Shown here one piece after another: positions 24,099 to 33,091 of a DNA stretch of 54,985 nucleotides (positions within the stretch are counted from its first letter, which is position 1; every line of letters begins with the position of its first letter). A program made the position numbers and the translations under genes. This DNA comes from GCA-003244245 sp035714625 (lineage in GTDB: Bacteria; Actinomycetota; Actinomycetes; Mycobacteriales; Pseudonocardiaceae). The stretch lies in the NCBI GenBank assembly GCA_035714625.1, contig DASTLT010000225.1, positions 1-54,985 on the forward strand, given 5' to 3'. The notes beneath the pieces are model-generated. The model had not been told where the DNA came from and did not search any database. It saw only the letters and a program-made list of their open reading frames with translations.

Positions 24099-26276
24099 TC
24101 AGAAAGTCAGCAGTCGAACGGTGGTGCCGGGGCGGGCCGGCCGTCCCGCCCCGGGGAACTGCTTGACCACTCGGCTCGAGGAGTCACCAAAGATCTGGCT
24201 GACCTTACTGTCGAGCCCGGCAGCGGCGAGTACCTGCCGCGCCCGGTCCACCGACAACCCGACGACGTCGGGAACCACGAGCTGGGTGGTCAGATGGACC
24301 GTCACCCGGTTGTCGGAGGGAGCGACCAGCGCCCCCGCGTCAGGCCGCACGGACAGCACGACCGCGGCTGGCTGACCGGCACCGTCGCCACGCTCCTCCG
24401 GCTCGAACCCGGCACGGGTCAGCGCGGCCAGTGCCTGCTCCCGCGGCTGGCCGAGCACGTCGGGCACCACCAGCGCGGTACTCACCAGCAGGATGACATC
24501 GCTGCCATGCCCGGTCTCCTGGCCGGCCGCCGGGTCAGTGCCGATCGCCTGACCGCCCGGGATCTCGTCGTCGAACTCGCGTTGCACCTGAGTGGTCAGG
24601 CCCGCTCGGCTCAGGGCCGCGACCGCCTCGGACTCACGAAGTCCCCGCACCTCGGGAATGACGGTCGGGGCGGGGCCCTTGCTGATCACCAGCGTCACCG
24701 GGGCCCCGACGGTGAGCCTGGTACCAGGGCCCGGTTGCAGCCCGATCAGGGTGCCTTCCGGGACGGTGTCGTGGAACTCCGCAGCGGCCGGGTCGCTTCG
24801 CGGGCTCAGATCGGCCTCGGTGATCGCCTGCTGGGCCTCCGCGACGGACATACCCACCGGAAGGCTGGGCACGAAGGGGTGGCCCAGCGAGAGCACCACC
24901 GTGACCTCTGTACCGCGTACTGTCCGGTGGCCAGGTTCCGGGTCACTGGTGATCACGATCCCGTCCGGGACGGTGTCGTTGTGGTCCGCGGTGAGCGTGG
25001 CGTCGAGGTCGGCCTCGGTGAGTTTGGCCGCCACCGCGGCGCGCTGCAGACCGGTGAGATCAGGCACCACCGTCCAGCGACCGCTGCCCAGCCACCAGGC
25101 CGCCACCCCGACCGCACCTGCCAGCAGCAGCACGACCAGCACCCAGATCAGGAACGCCCGCCGGTTGCGGGAACGCTCCCGCTGGTAGGGGTCGTCGTCG
25201 GGGGGCTCCACGGCCGGTATCGCTGTTCTGGTCAGGGCGCGGGTACCGCGGGGTCCGTGGCTGGCGGGGGGAGCTGCCACCACAGCCCGGGTGCCCGCCG
25301 GAGCGCCCGCCGCGGCCACCACCGTGCCGCGGTCCGCCCCGGTGCCCCTGGCTGGGGCGCCGGCCAGCACGGGTGCTGCGGCGGGCAACGGCACCGGGAC
25401 CAGACCGATCCCGAGCTCGGCGCGCACCTGCCGCAGCACGGACCGGAAGGCTGCGGCATCCGCTGGGCGGGCGGCGGGATCGCGCCGGGTGGCTTGCACT
25501 ACCAGCTCATTCAGTGGGGCAGGTATCGCCACACCTACTGCGCTCGGGGCCGGTACGTCGTCGTTAACGTGACGGTAGGCGACCGACAACGCGGTCTCAC
25601 CGGTGTAGGGCGGCGCTCCGGTGAGCATCTCGAACAGCAGCACCCCGGTGGCGTAGACGTCGCTGCGTGGGTCTGCCCTGCCGGTGGTCACCTGCTCGGG
25701 CGCCAGGTAGGCGACCGTGCCGAGGATCAGGTCACCGGTGCTGCTGCTGGCTTCGGCGGCGGCCCGGACCAGCCCGAAGTCGGCCACCTTCAGCACTCCG
25801 CCGGGCCCGATGAGCACGTTTTCGGGCTTGACGTCGCGGTGCACCAATCCCGCCCGATGCGCTGCGGCCAGTGCGGCGAGCACCCGGTCGGCCACCGAGA
25901 CGGCCAGCGGCACCGGCAGGCTACCGCGGGCGCGCAGCAGATCCCGCAGGGTGCCACCGTCCACCAGCTCCATGACCAGGAACGCATGGTCGTGCCCGGT
26001 GGTGGAGTCCACTCCTTGGTCGTAGACCCCCACGATGCCGGGATGATCCAGCCGGGCCGCGGCGCGGGCCTCGCGCTCGAAGCGCTGCAGGAAGGCCGGG
26101 TCGGCGGCAAACCGTGGGTCCATCACTTTGATCGCGACGGGCCGCTCCAGCCGGGTGTCGATGCCGTGATACACGGTGGACATCCCGCCACGGGCCAGCA
26201 TGGAGCCCACCCGGTAGCGCCCGTCCAGCAGGGTGCCGACCAGATTCCCGTCATCTCCGGGCACCCGCCGATTCAC
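24099..26276 (-). CDS. pknL: Ser/Thr protein kinase PknL with five PASTA repeats
   Basis: A 725-residue transmembrane receptor kinase. The Hanks kinase domain covers about residues 14-290: glycine loop LARGGMSTVYHG, Lys50 in VAIKVM, HRDVKPEN (D148, N153) and DFG with D166. A Thr/Ala/Pro-rich juxtamembrane linker and one transmembrane helix (about 373-396) follow, then five extracellular PASTA repeats starting near residue 400 (each opening with VVPDL/VPDV-type strands). M. tuberculosis PknL (Rv2176) lacks PASTA domains, so this version is PknB-like outside the membrane. It is divergent from the Rv2175c-like gene, a PknL substrate in mycobacteria. Confidence 0.93.
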   Translation of the reverse strand: MNRRVPGDDGNLVGTLLDGRYRVGSMLARGGMSTVYHGIDTRLERPVAIKVMDPRFAADPAFLQRFEREARAAARLDHPGIVGVYDQGVDSTTGHDHAFLVMELVDGGTLRDLLRARGSLPVPLAVSVADRVLAALAAAHRAGLVHRDVKPENVLIGPGGVLKVADFGLVRAAAEASSSTGDLILGTVAYLAPEQVTTGRADPRSDVYATGVLLFEMLTGAPPYTGETALSVAYRHVNDDVPAPSAVGVAIPAPLNELVVQATRRDPAARPADAAAFRSVLRQVRAELGIGLVPVPLPAAAPVLAGAPARGTGADRGTVVAAAGAPAGTRAVVAAPPASHGPRGTRALTRTAIPAVEPPDDDPYQRERSRNRRAFLIWVLVVLLLAGAVGVAAWWLGSGRWTVVPDLTGLQRAAVAAKLTEADLDATLTADHNDTVPDGIVITSDPEPGHRTVRGTEVTVVLSLGHPFVPSLPVGMSVAEAQQAITEADLSPRSDPAAAEFHDTVPEGTLIGLQPGPGTRLTVGAPVTLVISKGPAPTVIPEVRGLRESEAVAALSRAGLTTQVQREFDDEIPGGQAIGTDPAAGQETGHGSDVILLVSTALVVPDVLGQPREQALAALTRAGFEPEERGDGAGQPAAVVLSVRPDAGALVAPSDNRVTVHLTTQLVVPDVVGLSVDRARQVLAAAGLDSKVSQIFGDSSSRVVKQFPGAGRPARPGTTVRLLTF

Positions 26277-26289
26277 ACTCGGGATCCTA
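26274..26289 (-). promoter_or_regulatory. -10 element for leaderless pknL transcript
   Basis: On the minus strand TAGGAT (26284-26289) lies seven bases before the GTG at 26276, with no Shine-Dalgarno, supporting that start. Confidence 0.5.
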
Positions 26290-26341
26290 CGTACTCGGTG
26301 CGTCCCCGAACGGCGGAAGGGCGCCGAACGGCAGGTATGGC

Positions 26342-26719
26342 ATGGTGACCGCTGTGAGTGACATCCCCATTGCCCTGGACGTACTCGATCCCGAGGTAGC
26401 GGTGCTGTCGTTGCCTGACGTGGCCGCCCGGCTGGGACTGCCGGTGACCCGGGTGCATCAGATGCTGCGCGACGGGCAACTGCTGGGGATGCGCCGGCAC
26501 GGCCTGGTTGTGGTGCCCGCCGATTTCCTCAGTGACGACGTGGTGGTCAAGGGGCTGCCCGGCACGATCACGCTGCTCCGCGATGCCGGATACGCTGCCG
26601 AGGAGATCCTGCGCTGGCTGTTCACCGCCGAGGACTCGCTGCCTGGCACGCCGATCGGTGCGCTGCGCTCCGACCGCGGACGTGAGGTGAAGCGCCGCGC
26701 CCAGGCGATGGGCTTCTAG
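26342..26719 (+). CDS. Rv2175c-family DNA-binding protein
   Basis: A 125-residue winged-helix/HTH protein: LSLPDVAARLGLPVTRVHQM forms the helix-turn-helix, followed by VVKGLPGTITLLRDAGY and LRWLFTAEDSLPGTP, ending VKRRAQAMGF, the family tail. In M. tuberculosis Rv2175c binds DNA and is phosphorylated by PknL on an N-terminal Thr, which abolishes binding. Here it is divergent from pknL, so the pairing is kept. GTG codons at 26345 or 26354 are alternative starts. Confidence 0.85.
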   Translation: MVTAVSDIPIALDVLDPEVAVLSLPDVAARLGLPVTRVHQMLRDGQLLGMRRHGLVVVPADFLSDDVVVKGLPGTITLLRDAGYAAEEILRWLFTAEDSLPGTPIGALRSDRGREVKRRAQAMGF

Positions 26720-26736
26720 CACCTCCGGGCAGCGCA

Positions 26737-27684
26737 CTAGCCGGGCGCTACCCGGGCCAGCAGCGCCCGGCTCAGGCCGGGCAGCGCGACCGCGAGTTTG
26801 CGCCGTTTGGGCACCACCACCCGGCGGGCCAGCACGTCGTACCCGGCGGACTCGATCTCGTCCAGAATCCCCCCGTACAGGGTGAACGCGGTCGCCACGC
26901 AGGCCCGGGACACCGGGGCCAGCATGGGAATTCCGGGCGCCGCCCGGCGATAGATCGCCCGGGTCCGGGCCACCAGGTGCGCCAGCGCGCGGCGGACCCG
27001 CGGGTCTAACCGCCCGGTGCTGCGGCACCAGACCAGCAGGTCCCGGTCCACCCCGAAGGCGGCCAGCTCCTCGGCGGGCAGGTAGACCCGCCCCCGGTCG
27101 AGGTCCTCCCCGACATCGCGGAGAAAGTTGGTGATCTGGAAGGCGATGCCCAACGCGGCCGCATGGGGCTCGGCCCGCTCCCGGCAGACCACCGTGCCCA
27201 GCACCGGCAGTACCTGCAGCCCGATGACCGCCGCCGATCCATGCACATACCGCGCCAGGTCGTCAAAAGTCTGGTAACCGGCCACCCCACCCTGCTCCAC
27301 CGGCCGGTCCATCCGCATCGCAGCCATGAAGTCGGTGAAGTGCTGCGGGGCGATCCGGTAACGGACCGCGGTATGCACGGCAGCGGCCAGCACCGGGTGT
27401 TGGCAGCAACCGCGGGCGAGGCCGACCCGCAACTGCTCGGCGAGATCATCCAGCTCGGCGAGTCGCTGCGACCAGGGCCGGGTATCGGACAGGTCGTCGA
27501 CGATCTCATCGGCGTAGCGGGCTAACCCGTACAGCGCGTGGATCGCGGGCCGGCTCGCCGCCGGCAGGAGCCGGGTGGCCAGGAAGTAGGTGCGCCCATG
27601 CGCGGCGTTGATTTCCCGGCAGCGAAGGTAGGAGGCCCGCAGCACGGGCTCGGTGATGCCGGCCGCATCGAGCTCACGGCTCAT
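26737..27684 (-). CDS. crtB: phytoene synthase
   Basis: Head-to-head condensation of two geranylgeranyl diphosphates to phytoene. From ATG 27684 the protein has about 315 residues with the first Asp-rich motif YADEIVDD, the second motif DVGEDLDRGRVYLP and the QITNFLRD helix, all diagnostic of squalene/phytoene synthases. A GTG at 27696 is an alternative start. The start overlaps the end of mptA by 11 bases. With crtI and the prenyl synthase it forms the core carotenoid set. Confidence 0.93.
   Translation of the reverse strand: MSRELDAAGITEPVLRASYLRCREINAAHGRTYFLATRLLPAASRPAIHALYGLARYADEIVDDLSDTRPWSQRLAELDDLAEQLRVGLARGCCQHPVLAAAVHTAVRYRIAPQHFTDFMAAMRMDRPVEQGGVAGYQTFDDLARYVHGSAAVIGLQVLPVLGTVVCRERAEPHAAALGIAFQITNFLRDVGEDLDRGRVYLPAEELAAFGVDRDLLVWCRSTGRLDPRVRRALAHLVARTRAIYRRAAPGIPMLAPVSRACVATAFTLYGGILDEIESAGYDVLARRVVVPKRRKLAVALPGLSRALLARVAPG
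26739..26772. terminator. hairpin between convergent Rv2175c-like gene and crtB
   Basis: AGCCGGGCGCT (26739-26749) pairs with AGCGCCCGGCT (26762-26772) around a 12-base loop, overlapping the crtB stop codon and lying 20 bases after the stop of the convergent gene. It is probably a bidirectional terminator; there is no T-run. Confidence 0.55.
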
Positions 27685-29224
27685 GCCGCCCGCCACACAC
27701 CTGCAGTGGGTCGCGGCGCAGTAGCGAGGCCGCAGCCAGCAGCGAGATCAGCAACGTGCCGATCTGGTATAGCCACGACGTCAGCGCGCTCTCCCCGGTG
27801 GGATAGGTACACAACACGAGCCAGGTGCACCCGGCCACCAGCGCGGCCAGCGGGCGGGGCCGCCAGGCCAGCGCCGCACCGAGGACCAGGCCCCAGGTGA
27901 AATACCAGGGTAGCGTGGCGGGTGCCAGCAGCGCGGAGCACAACAGGGTGAGCGCAGCACGCCGCACCGCCTCCGGCCCGCCCGCCCTGGACAGCCACCA
28001 TTGCCACCCGAAGATGACCACGAACAGGCCGGCCCCGAGCAGCCGGAAGACGTGGATGAACGGCTGGCTGCCGATGTCGAGGAACGGCGAGCTGAGCAGG
28101 TGGGCGAACTGACCGGCCGCGGTGGGCACCGACATCCAGTTGACGATCAGTGACGGTGCGCTCAGCGCCGGGATCCATCCGAGGCCGACTCCGGCGAGCA
28201 GGGTGAGACCGGTGAACACCGCGCCGAAGACCGACACGCTGACCGCGCCAGCCCAGAGCAACTGCGCTCTCCGGGCCCCGGGGAGCCGGGCTGCCCAGAT
28301 CCAGACCAGGAACGGCAACGCGATCACGGCCGAGGCTTTGACCGCCACCGCAGCGGTGACCAGCGCGATTCCGGTGACGTGCCGGTGCTGCAGCACCAGC
28401 AGCGTGCCCGCGGCCAGCAAACCGATCATCAGCAGGTCGTTGTGCGGCCCACCCACCAGGTGGATGATCGTCATCGGGTTGGCGACCGTGAGCCATAGCG
28501 CGACGCTGCGGGTGCCGCCCAGCTCGTCGGCCAGCCGGGGCACCGCGAGCACCAGCAGGATCAGCCCGACCAGCAGCACCAGCCGCATGCCGATCACACC
28601 GAGAATGGCGTCCTCGGTGGTGAGCCAACTCATGATCTTGGCGATGAGGATGAAGGCCGGGCCGTACGGCGCCGGGGTGGTCTGCCACACATAATGCACG
28701 TTGTCGGCGATAGGTCCCGGTGGCAGCTCGGCGGGGCCGACCGTATACGGGTCCAGCCCGCGCAGCGCCAGCGCACCCTGGGCAAGGTAGCTGTAGACAT
28801 CGCGGGTGAACAGCGGCGGCGAGAGCAGCATCGGAGCGGTCCACGCTGCGCCGGCGGCCAGTACGTGGCGACCGGTCGCAGTACCGGCCAGCACGTCGCG
28901 GCCGAGACGTACCCAGGCCCAGACGAGCAGTCCGACGCCCAGGTACAGCGCCACAGTGGCCAGGTCGCGCCCGTGCCCGTAACGGATCCAGGACAGCGGA
29001 CCCCCGGTGATCAGCGGGTCGGTGATGAGGATGCCGCCGCCGCCGACCGCCATGACGGCCAGCAAGACGGAACCGGCCAACCCGAGCAGCAGGGTCCGCG
29101 ACACCAACTGTCGCAGCCGGTCGAGTAGCAGGGGGGTTTGCGAGCGTTCCCGGGCCAGCGCAGGAACAGGACTCGGTGGCTCGGAACCCCGCGTGATCGC
29201 GGGAGCGGATGAGGTCGTCGGCAT
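27674..29224 (-). CDS. mptA: alpha-(1->6)-mannopyranosyltransferase MptA (GT-C)
   Basis: Multi-pass membrane GT-C glycosyltransferase elongating the mannan backbone of lipomannan from polyprenyl-phosphate-mannose. The ATG at 29224 gives 516 residues, the length of Rv2174. At least 11 hydrophobic segments are visible; the first extracellular loop carries the acidic PPLFTRDVYSYLAQGALALR segment (GT-C Asp motif), with YVWQTTPAPYGPAF further on. With pimB earlier in the window it supports lipoglycan synthesis. It is inserted between crtB and crtI on the same strand. Confidence 0.88.
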   Translation of the reverse strand: MPTTSSAPAITRGSEPPSPVPALARERSQTPLLLDRLRQLVSRTLLLGLAGSVLLAVMAVGGGGILITDPLITGGPLSWIRYGHGRDLATVALYLGVGLLVWAWVRLGRDVLAGTATGRHVLAAGAAWTAPMLLSPPLFTRDVYSYLAQGALALRGLDPYTVGPAELPPGPIADNVHYVWQTTPAPYGPAFILIAKIMSWLTTEDAILGVIGMRLVLLVGLILLVLAVPRLADELGGTRSVALWLTVANPMTIIHLVGGPHNDLLMIGLLAAGTLLVLQHRHVTGIALVTAAVAVKASAVIALPFLVWIWAARLPGARRAQLLWAGAVSVSVFGAVFTGLTLLAGVGLGWIPALSAPSLIVNWMSVPTAAGQFAHLLSSPFLDIGSQPFIHVFRLLGAGLFVVIFGWQWWLSRAGGPEAVRRAALTLLCSALLAPATLPWYFTWGLVLGAALAWRPRPLAALVAGCTWLVLCTYPTGESALTSWLYQIGTLLISLLAAASLLRRDPLQVCGGRHEP

Positions 29225-29304
29225 GACGGCCCGAATGCTGCCATAGCCAATGTCACCGCGCGCCCGCGGTAGCCGGGTCGTGATCGAGCGGTAATCGGCC
29301 CGAT

Positions 29305-30837
29305 TCAGCCAACGGTGGCGGTGCGCCGCCGGACGCCGGCGCCGGTGATCCGGGCGGCGGCCAGTTTGCCGGATATCAACACGGTGGGCACACCGACCCC
29401 GGGAGTCGTGCCGCATCCGGCCAGCACCACGTTGACCTGCCCGCGGACCAGGTTGGCCGGCCGGAACGGGCCGGTCTGGGCAAACGTGTGTGCTGCGGAG
29501 AACGGCGTCCCGGCGGCCAGCCCCTGTTTCGCCCAGTCCGCGGGAGTCACCAGGTGCTCGATCTCCACGGCGTCGTCCAGGCCGGTCAGTCCCCGGCGCT
29601 CCAGGGTGCGGACCAGCTCGTCGCGGTAGACCGGCCCCAACGTGGCCCAGTCCAGCGGGGCGGTGCGCAGGTTGGGGCACGGCGCGAGCAGGTAGAGCAG
29701 CTCTCGACCGGCCGGTGCCAGCGCCGGATCGGTGGCGGTGGGGCGGGTGACCAGCAGCGAGGGGTCGCTCATCAGCCGTCCGCGGTAGATGATCTCGTCA
29801 AAGGTACGGTGCCACTGCGTCCCGAAGAAGATCGTGTGGTGGGCCAGCTCCGACCACCCGGGGCTGCTGCCCGGACGGACCCCGGCGTGCAGCACCACCG
29901 CTGACGGCGACCAGCGCAGGGGCACCGGTCGCCGCGGAGTCCGGCCAAGCAACCGGTGCACCACCGGCAGGTCGGGCGTGAGCACCACCGCATCCGCCGC
30001 GACCCGCTCGCCGTCCGCGGTGCGCACCGCGGTGACTCGGTCCCCGCGACGCTCCAGCGCGGTCACCGTGCGGTGGTAACGGAACTGGGCCCCCGCGGCA
30101 GCGGCGGCGTCGGCCAGTGCTTGTGGCAGTGCCTGCATCCCTCCGCGGGGAAACCAGACCCCAGCGATGGTGTCCATGTAGGCGATCACCGCATAGGCAC
30201 CGAGCGCCCGCTGGGGAGGCACCCCGGCGTAGAGGGCCTGGAAGGAGAAGATTCGTTGCAGCCGCTCGTCGCGCAGGAACCTGGCCACCTGCGGGCCAAG
30301 CCGGCCGAAGCCGCCCAGCGCGGCCAGCGCGGCCAGGTCCCGGACCGCCTCGCGCCCGGCCACCAGATCCAACGGGGAGTCGAAGTTGCTGCCGATGAAC
30401 CGGCGAATTTCCACCTGGTAGAGCTTGGTCAGCCAGTCCCGCAATCGCCGGTAGCCCTGCGCGTCCCGCGATCCGACCACCGCGCGGATCTCGGCCTCCA
30501 TCGCCTCGGCATCGGTGTGCACGTCAATCATCGACCCGTCGGCGAACCGGGCCCGGTAAGCCGGGTGCAAAGCCACCAGGTCCAGTCGCGCGGCGGCCGA
30601 GTCGCCCACCGCGGCCAGTGCCTCGTCTACCAGTTCCGGCATGGTGAGCACGGTCGGGCCGGTATCGACGCGGTAACCGTCCAGGCCCATCCGCCCGGCG
30701 CGCCCGCCCGGATGGAGCTGGGCTTCGAGCACGGTCACCCGCCGGCCCGCCCCCAGCAGGTGCAACGTCGCAGCCAGCCCGGCCAGTCCGGCGCCGACGA
30801 CAACCACATGATCTGTCGGGCCCGGCACAGTACGCAC
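29305..30837 (-). CDS. crtI: phytoene desaturase
   Basis: FAD-dependent CrtI-type desaturase converting phytoene to lycopene or related polyenes. The GTG at 30837 is preferred because a -10 hexamer precedes it; a 510-residue protein results. The N-terminal dinucleotide fold is VVVVGAGLAGLAATLHLLGAG (written here as VVVVGAGLAG then LAATLHLLGAG), followed by HPGGRAGRM. The C-terminal carotenoid-binding/FAD motif is VLAGCGTTPGVGVPTVLISG. Upstream in-frame starts at 30864 or 30894 would run into the palindromic repeat. Confidence 0.92.
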   Translation of the reverse strand: MRTVPGPTDHVVVVGAGLAGLAATLHLLGAGRRVTVLEAQLHPGGRAGRMGLDGYRVDTGPTVLTMPELVDEALAAVGDSAAARLDLVALHPAYRARFADGSMIDVHTDAEAMEAEIRAVVGSRDAQGYRRLRDWLTKLYQVEIRRFIGSNFDSPLDLVAGREAVRDLAALAALGGFGRLGPQVARFLRDERLQRIFSFQALYAGVPPQRALGAYAVIAYMDTIAGVWFPRGGMQALPQALADAAAAAGAQFRYHRTVTALERRGDRVTAVRTADGERVAADAVVLTPDLPVVHRLLGRTPRRPVPLRWSPSAVVLHAGVRPGSSPGWSELAHHTIFFGTQWHRTFDEIIYRGRLMSDPSLLVTRPTATDPALAPAGRELLYLLAPCPNLRTAPLDWATLGPVYRDELVRTLERRGLTGLDDAVEIEHLVTPADWAKQGLAAGTPFSAAHTFAQTGPFRPANLVRGQVNVVLAGCGTTPGVGVPTVLISGKLAAARITGAGVRRRTATVG

Positions 30838-30851
30838 GCTGCCGCAGGCTA
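30835..30851 (-). promoter_or_regulatory. -10 element upstream of crtI
   Basis: On the minus strand TAGCCT (30846-30851) lies eight bases before the GTG at 30837, suggesting a leaderless or near-leaderless crtI mRNA. The hexamer touches one arm of the palindrome at 30851-30898. Confidence 0.45.
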
Positions 30852-30898
30852 CTCGTGAGTGCATAACAGTGTTCCAGCACCCAACGGGACTCACGAGT
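30851..30898. repeat. second copy of the CTCGTGAGTG palindrome family
   Basis: ACTCGTGAGT (30851-30860) and ACTCACGAGT (30889-30898) form a perfect 10-bp inverted repeat with a 28-base spacer. The arm at 30889-30898 contains the stop codon of the prenyl synthase gene. It shares the CTCGTGAGT core with the palindrome at 10728-10760. Confidence 0.7.
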
Positions 30899-32045
30899 CC
30901 CGGCGGGTGGCCCGCAACGCGAGCTCGGTCAATCGTCCTGCAGCCGGCTCGGCCAGATCGGCGACGCGCAGCCGAGCCAGCGCGGAATCGGTGAGCTCGG
31001 TGATCCGGCGTTCGATCTCGGCCACCGCGCCGAGTTCCACCAGCAGCTCGCGGATCGCGGTCACGGTGTCCTCATCCACCTGCGGGTCGCCGATCGCCCC
31101 GCGCAGCAGGCCGGCTGCCGCGGTGCGCCGCTGCTCGTCGGCGGTGCGCAGCCCCCAGGCCAGCAAGAGCGTCCTTTTGCCTTCCCGCAGGTCGTCACCT
31201 GCAGGCTTGCCGGTGACCTGGGGGTCGCCGAACATACCCAGCAGGTCGTCCCGAAGCTGGAAAGCCACCCCGAGGTCGGCCCCGAAGCGCCGGTAAGCGT
31301 CAACCAGGCCAGCGGGGGCACCGCCGATCGCGGCACCCAGATGCAGCGGGCGTTCCACCGTGTAGGCCGCGGTCTTGTACCGGTCGATCCGCAGCGCAGC
31401 CTCCGGGGACTCGTCGCCGCAAGCCTGGGTCAGCACGTCGAGGTACTGCCCGGCGAGCAGCTCGGTGCGCATCGCCTGCCACACGCGATGCGCCCGGCGT
31501 AGCTGATCGGGCCACAGACCCGCCTCGCGCAGCATGTCGTCGGCCCAGGCCAGAGCGAGGTCACCGAGCAGGACGGCGGCCGCCGAGCCGAACCGCTCCG
31601 GTGCGCCCAGCCACCCGGCGCTGCGGTGCCGGGCGGCGAAGTCGACGTGCACGGTCGGTGCGCCGCGTCGGGTGGTGGAGCCGTCTATCAGGTCGTCGTG
31701 GACCAGCGCGCAGGCCTGGATCAGCTCCAGTGAGCTCACCGCTCGCAGCACCGCCCGCGCCTGCGGACCTTCCGGTGTGCCCCCCGCCCCCCGCCATCCC
31801 CACCAGGCGAAAGTGGGGCGGATTCGCTTGCCGCCACCGAGCACGAAGTCAGTCAGAGCGTCGACCACCGTGGCGAACCACGGGTCAAGCTGTCCCGCTT
31901 CGTCTCGCTTCGCAGCCAGAAACGCGGTGAGCTCGCGACACACCTCGGCGGAGAGGTCATCGTCCAGCCGATGCACCTGCTGATCCACCGTCAACCCGCC
32001 CGGGGACCGGGCCTGGGTCTGCGGCGTGGCATGCAGCCGAGTCAT
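30891..32045 (-). CDS. idsA2: polyprenyl diphosphate synthase (GGPP synthase, Rv2173/IdsA2-like)
   Basis: Trans-prenyltransferase of 384 residues supplying GGPP to crtB. The ATG at 32045 is preceded by AAGGGGG. First Asp-rich motif: HDDLIDGS; second: FQLRDDLLGMFGD; GGGKRIRPTFAWWGW at the N-terminal substrate site. By order it corresponds to Rv2173 next to mptA, here joined to carotenoid genes, so its product is probably geranylgeranyl diphosphate. Its TGA stop is formed by the palindromic repeat. Confidence 0.9.
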   Translation of the reverse strand: MTRLHATPQTQARSPGGLTVDQQVHRLDDDLSAEVCRELTAFLAAKRDEAGQLDPWFATVVDALTDFVLGGGKRIRPTFAWWGWRGAGGTPEGPQARAVLRAVSSLELIQACALVHDDLIDGSTTRRGAPTVHVDFAARHRSAGWLGAPERFGSAAAVLLGDLALAWADDMLREAGLWPDQLRRAHRVWQAMRTELLAGQYLDVLTQACGDESPEAALRIDRYKTAAYTVERPLHLGAAIGGAPAGLVDAYRRFGADLGVAFQLRDDLLGMFGDPQVTGKPAGDDLREGKRTLLLAWGLRTADEQRRTAAAGLLRGAIGDPQVDEDTVTAIRELLVELGAVAEIERRITELTDSALARLRVADLAEPAAGRLTELALRATRRDS

Positions 32046-32172
32046 GAAGCCCCCTTGTTCCTGTCTGACCATAAGGGTGGGACCGACGCGCCGCCCACCG
32101 ACTCGTGTTCAGGTTCGGCCATGTCGGCGTCCCGGTTCACCCGACTCTCCTGTCAGACCGATCAGGCGGGCC

Positions 32173-32188
32173 TAGGCTGCGGGGTATG
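32173..32188 (+). promoter_or_regulatory. -10 element for leaderless MTHFR transcript
   Basis: TAGGCT (32173-32178) lies seven bases before the ATG at 32186, with no Shine-Dalgarno, fixing the start within a longer open frame. Confidence 0.55.
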
Positions 32189-33091
32189 ACGACCGTGATC
32201 GACCGGATCAAGGGCGACCGCCCGGTGTTCTCCGTGGAGTTCTTCCCACCCCGCGACGACCCTGGCGAGCGTCAGCTATGGCACGCGGTACGCGAGCTTG
32301 AGCCGCTGGACCCGGCATTCATCTCAGTGACCTATGGTGCCGGAGGCTCCAGCCGGGAGCGTACGGTGCGGATCACCGGGCGGATCGCGCAGGAGACCAC
32401 GCTGGTCCCGATGGCGCACCTGACTGCGGTCAACCACTCGGTCGCTGAGCTGCGGCACGTGATCGGCAGTTACGCCGCGGTCGGCATCCACAACGTGTTG
32501 GTGCTGCGGGGCGATCCACCCGGGGACCCGCTCGGGGAGTGGGTGCCGCACCCGGAAGGGGTGCGGTACGCGGCGGAGCTGGTCCGGTTGGTCCGGTCGC
32601 TGGGGGAGTTCTGTGTGGGTGTGGCGGCCTTTCCCGAGTGCCATCCCCGCTCACCCGATGCCGATTCCGATGTCCGCCATCTGGTGGCCAAGCTGCGGGC
32701 CGGCGCGCAGTTCGCGATTACCCAGATGTTCTTCCGTCCCGACGACTACCTGCGATTGCGGGATCGGGTGGCGGCCGCTGGCCCGGACATGGCGGCGACG
32801 CCGATCCTGGCCGGCGTGATGCCGATCACCACCGTGCGCGGTGTGCAGCGGATGGCGGAGCTTTCCGGATGTGCAATCCCGGCGGCGGTGCGGGACCGGT
32901 TGGATGCAGTGGGCGATGATCCGGCCGCGGTGCGCGAGGTGGGGGTCGAGATCGCCAGCGAGATATGTGCGCGATTGCTCGCCGAGGGTGCTCCGGGGCT
33001 GCACTTTTACACCCTGAACCGGTCCCGCTCCACGCGAGAGGTGCTGGCCCGGCTGGACCTGGTGCCGGTCCGCTCGGCCCCCGGTCGGTGA
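32186..33091 (+). CDS. metF: methylenetetrahydrofolate reductase (Rv2172c-like)
   Basis: Reduces 5,10-methylene-THF to 5-methyl-THF for methionine synthesis. At 301 residues it shows the family core: FSVEFFPPRDD with the catalytic Glu, SVTYGAGGSSRERTV, LVPMAHLTAV, LRGDPPGD and FAITQMFFRPDDYLRL. Members of the Rv2172c group in mycobacteria have been described as MTHFRs lacking bound flavin; whether this one does is not visible. Its 3' end overlaps that of the convergent GT2 gene by 85 bases. Confidence 0.9.
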   Translation: MTTVIDRIKGDRPVFSVEFFPPRDDPGERQLWHAVRELEPLDPAFISVTYGAGGSSRERTVRITGRIAQETTLVPMAHLTAVNHSVAELRHVIGSYAAVGIHNVLVLRGDPPGDPLGEWVPHPEGVRYAAELVRLVRSLGEFCVGVAAFPECHPRSPDADSDVRHLVAKLRAGAQFAITQMFFRPDDYLRLRDRVAAAGPDMAATPILAGVMPITTVRGVQRMAELSGCAIPAAVRDRLDAVGDDPAAVREVGVEIASEICARLLAEGAPGLHFYTLNRSRSTREVLARLDLVPVRSAPGR

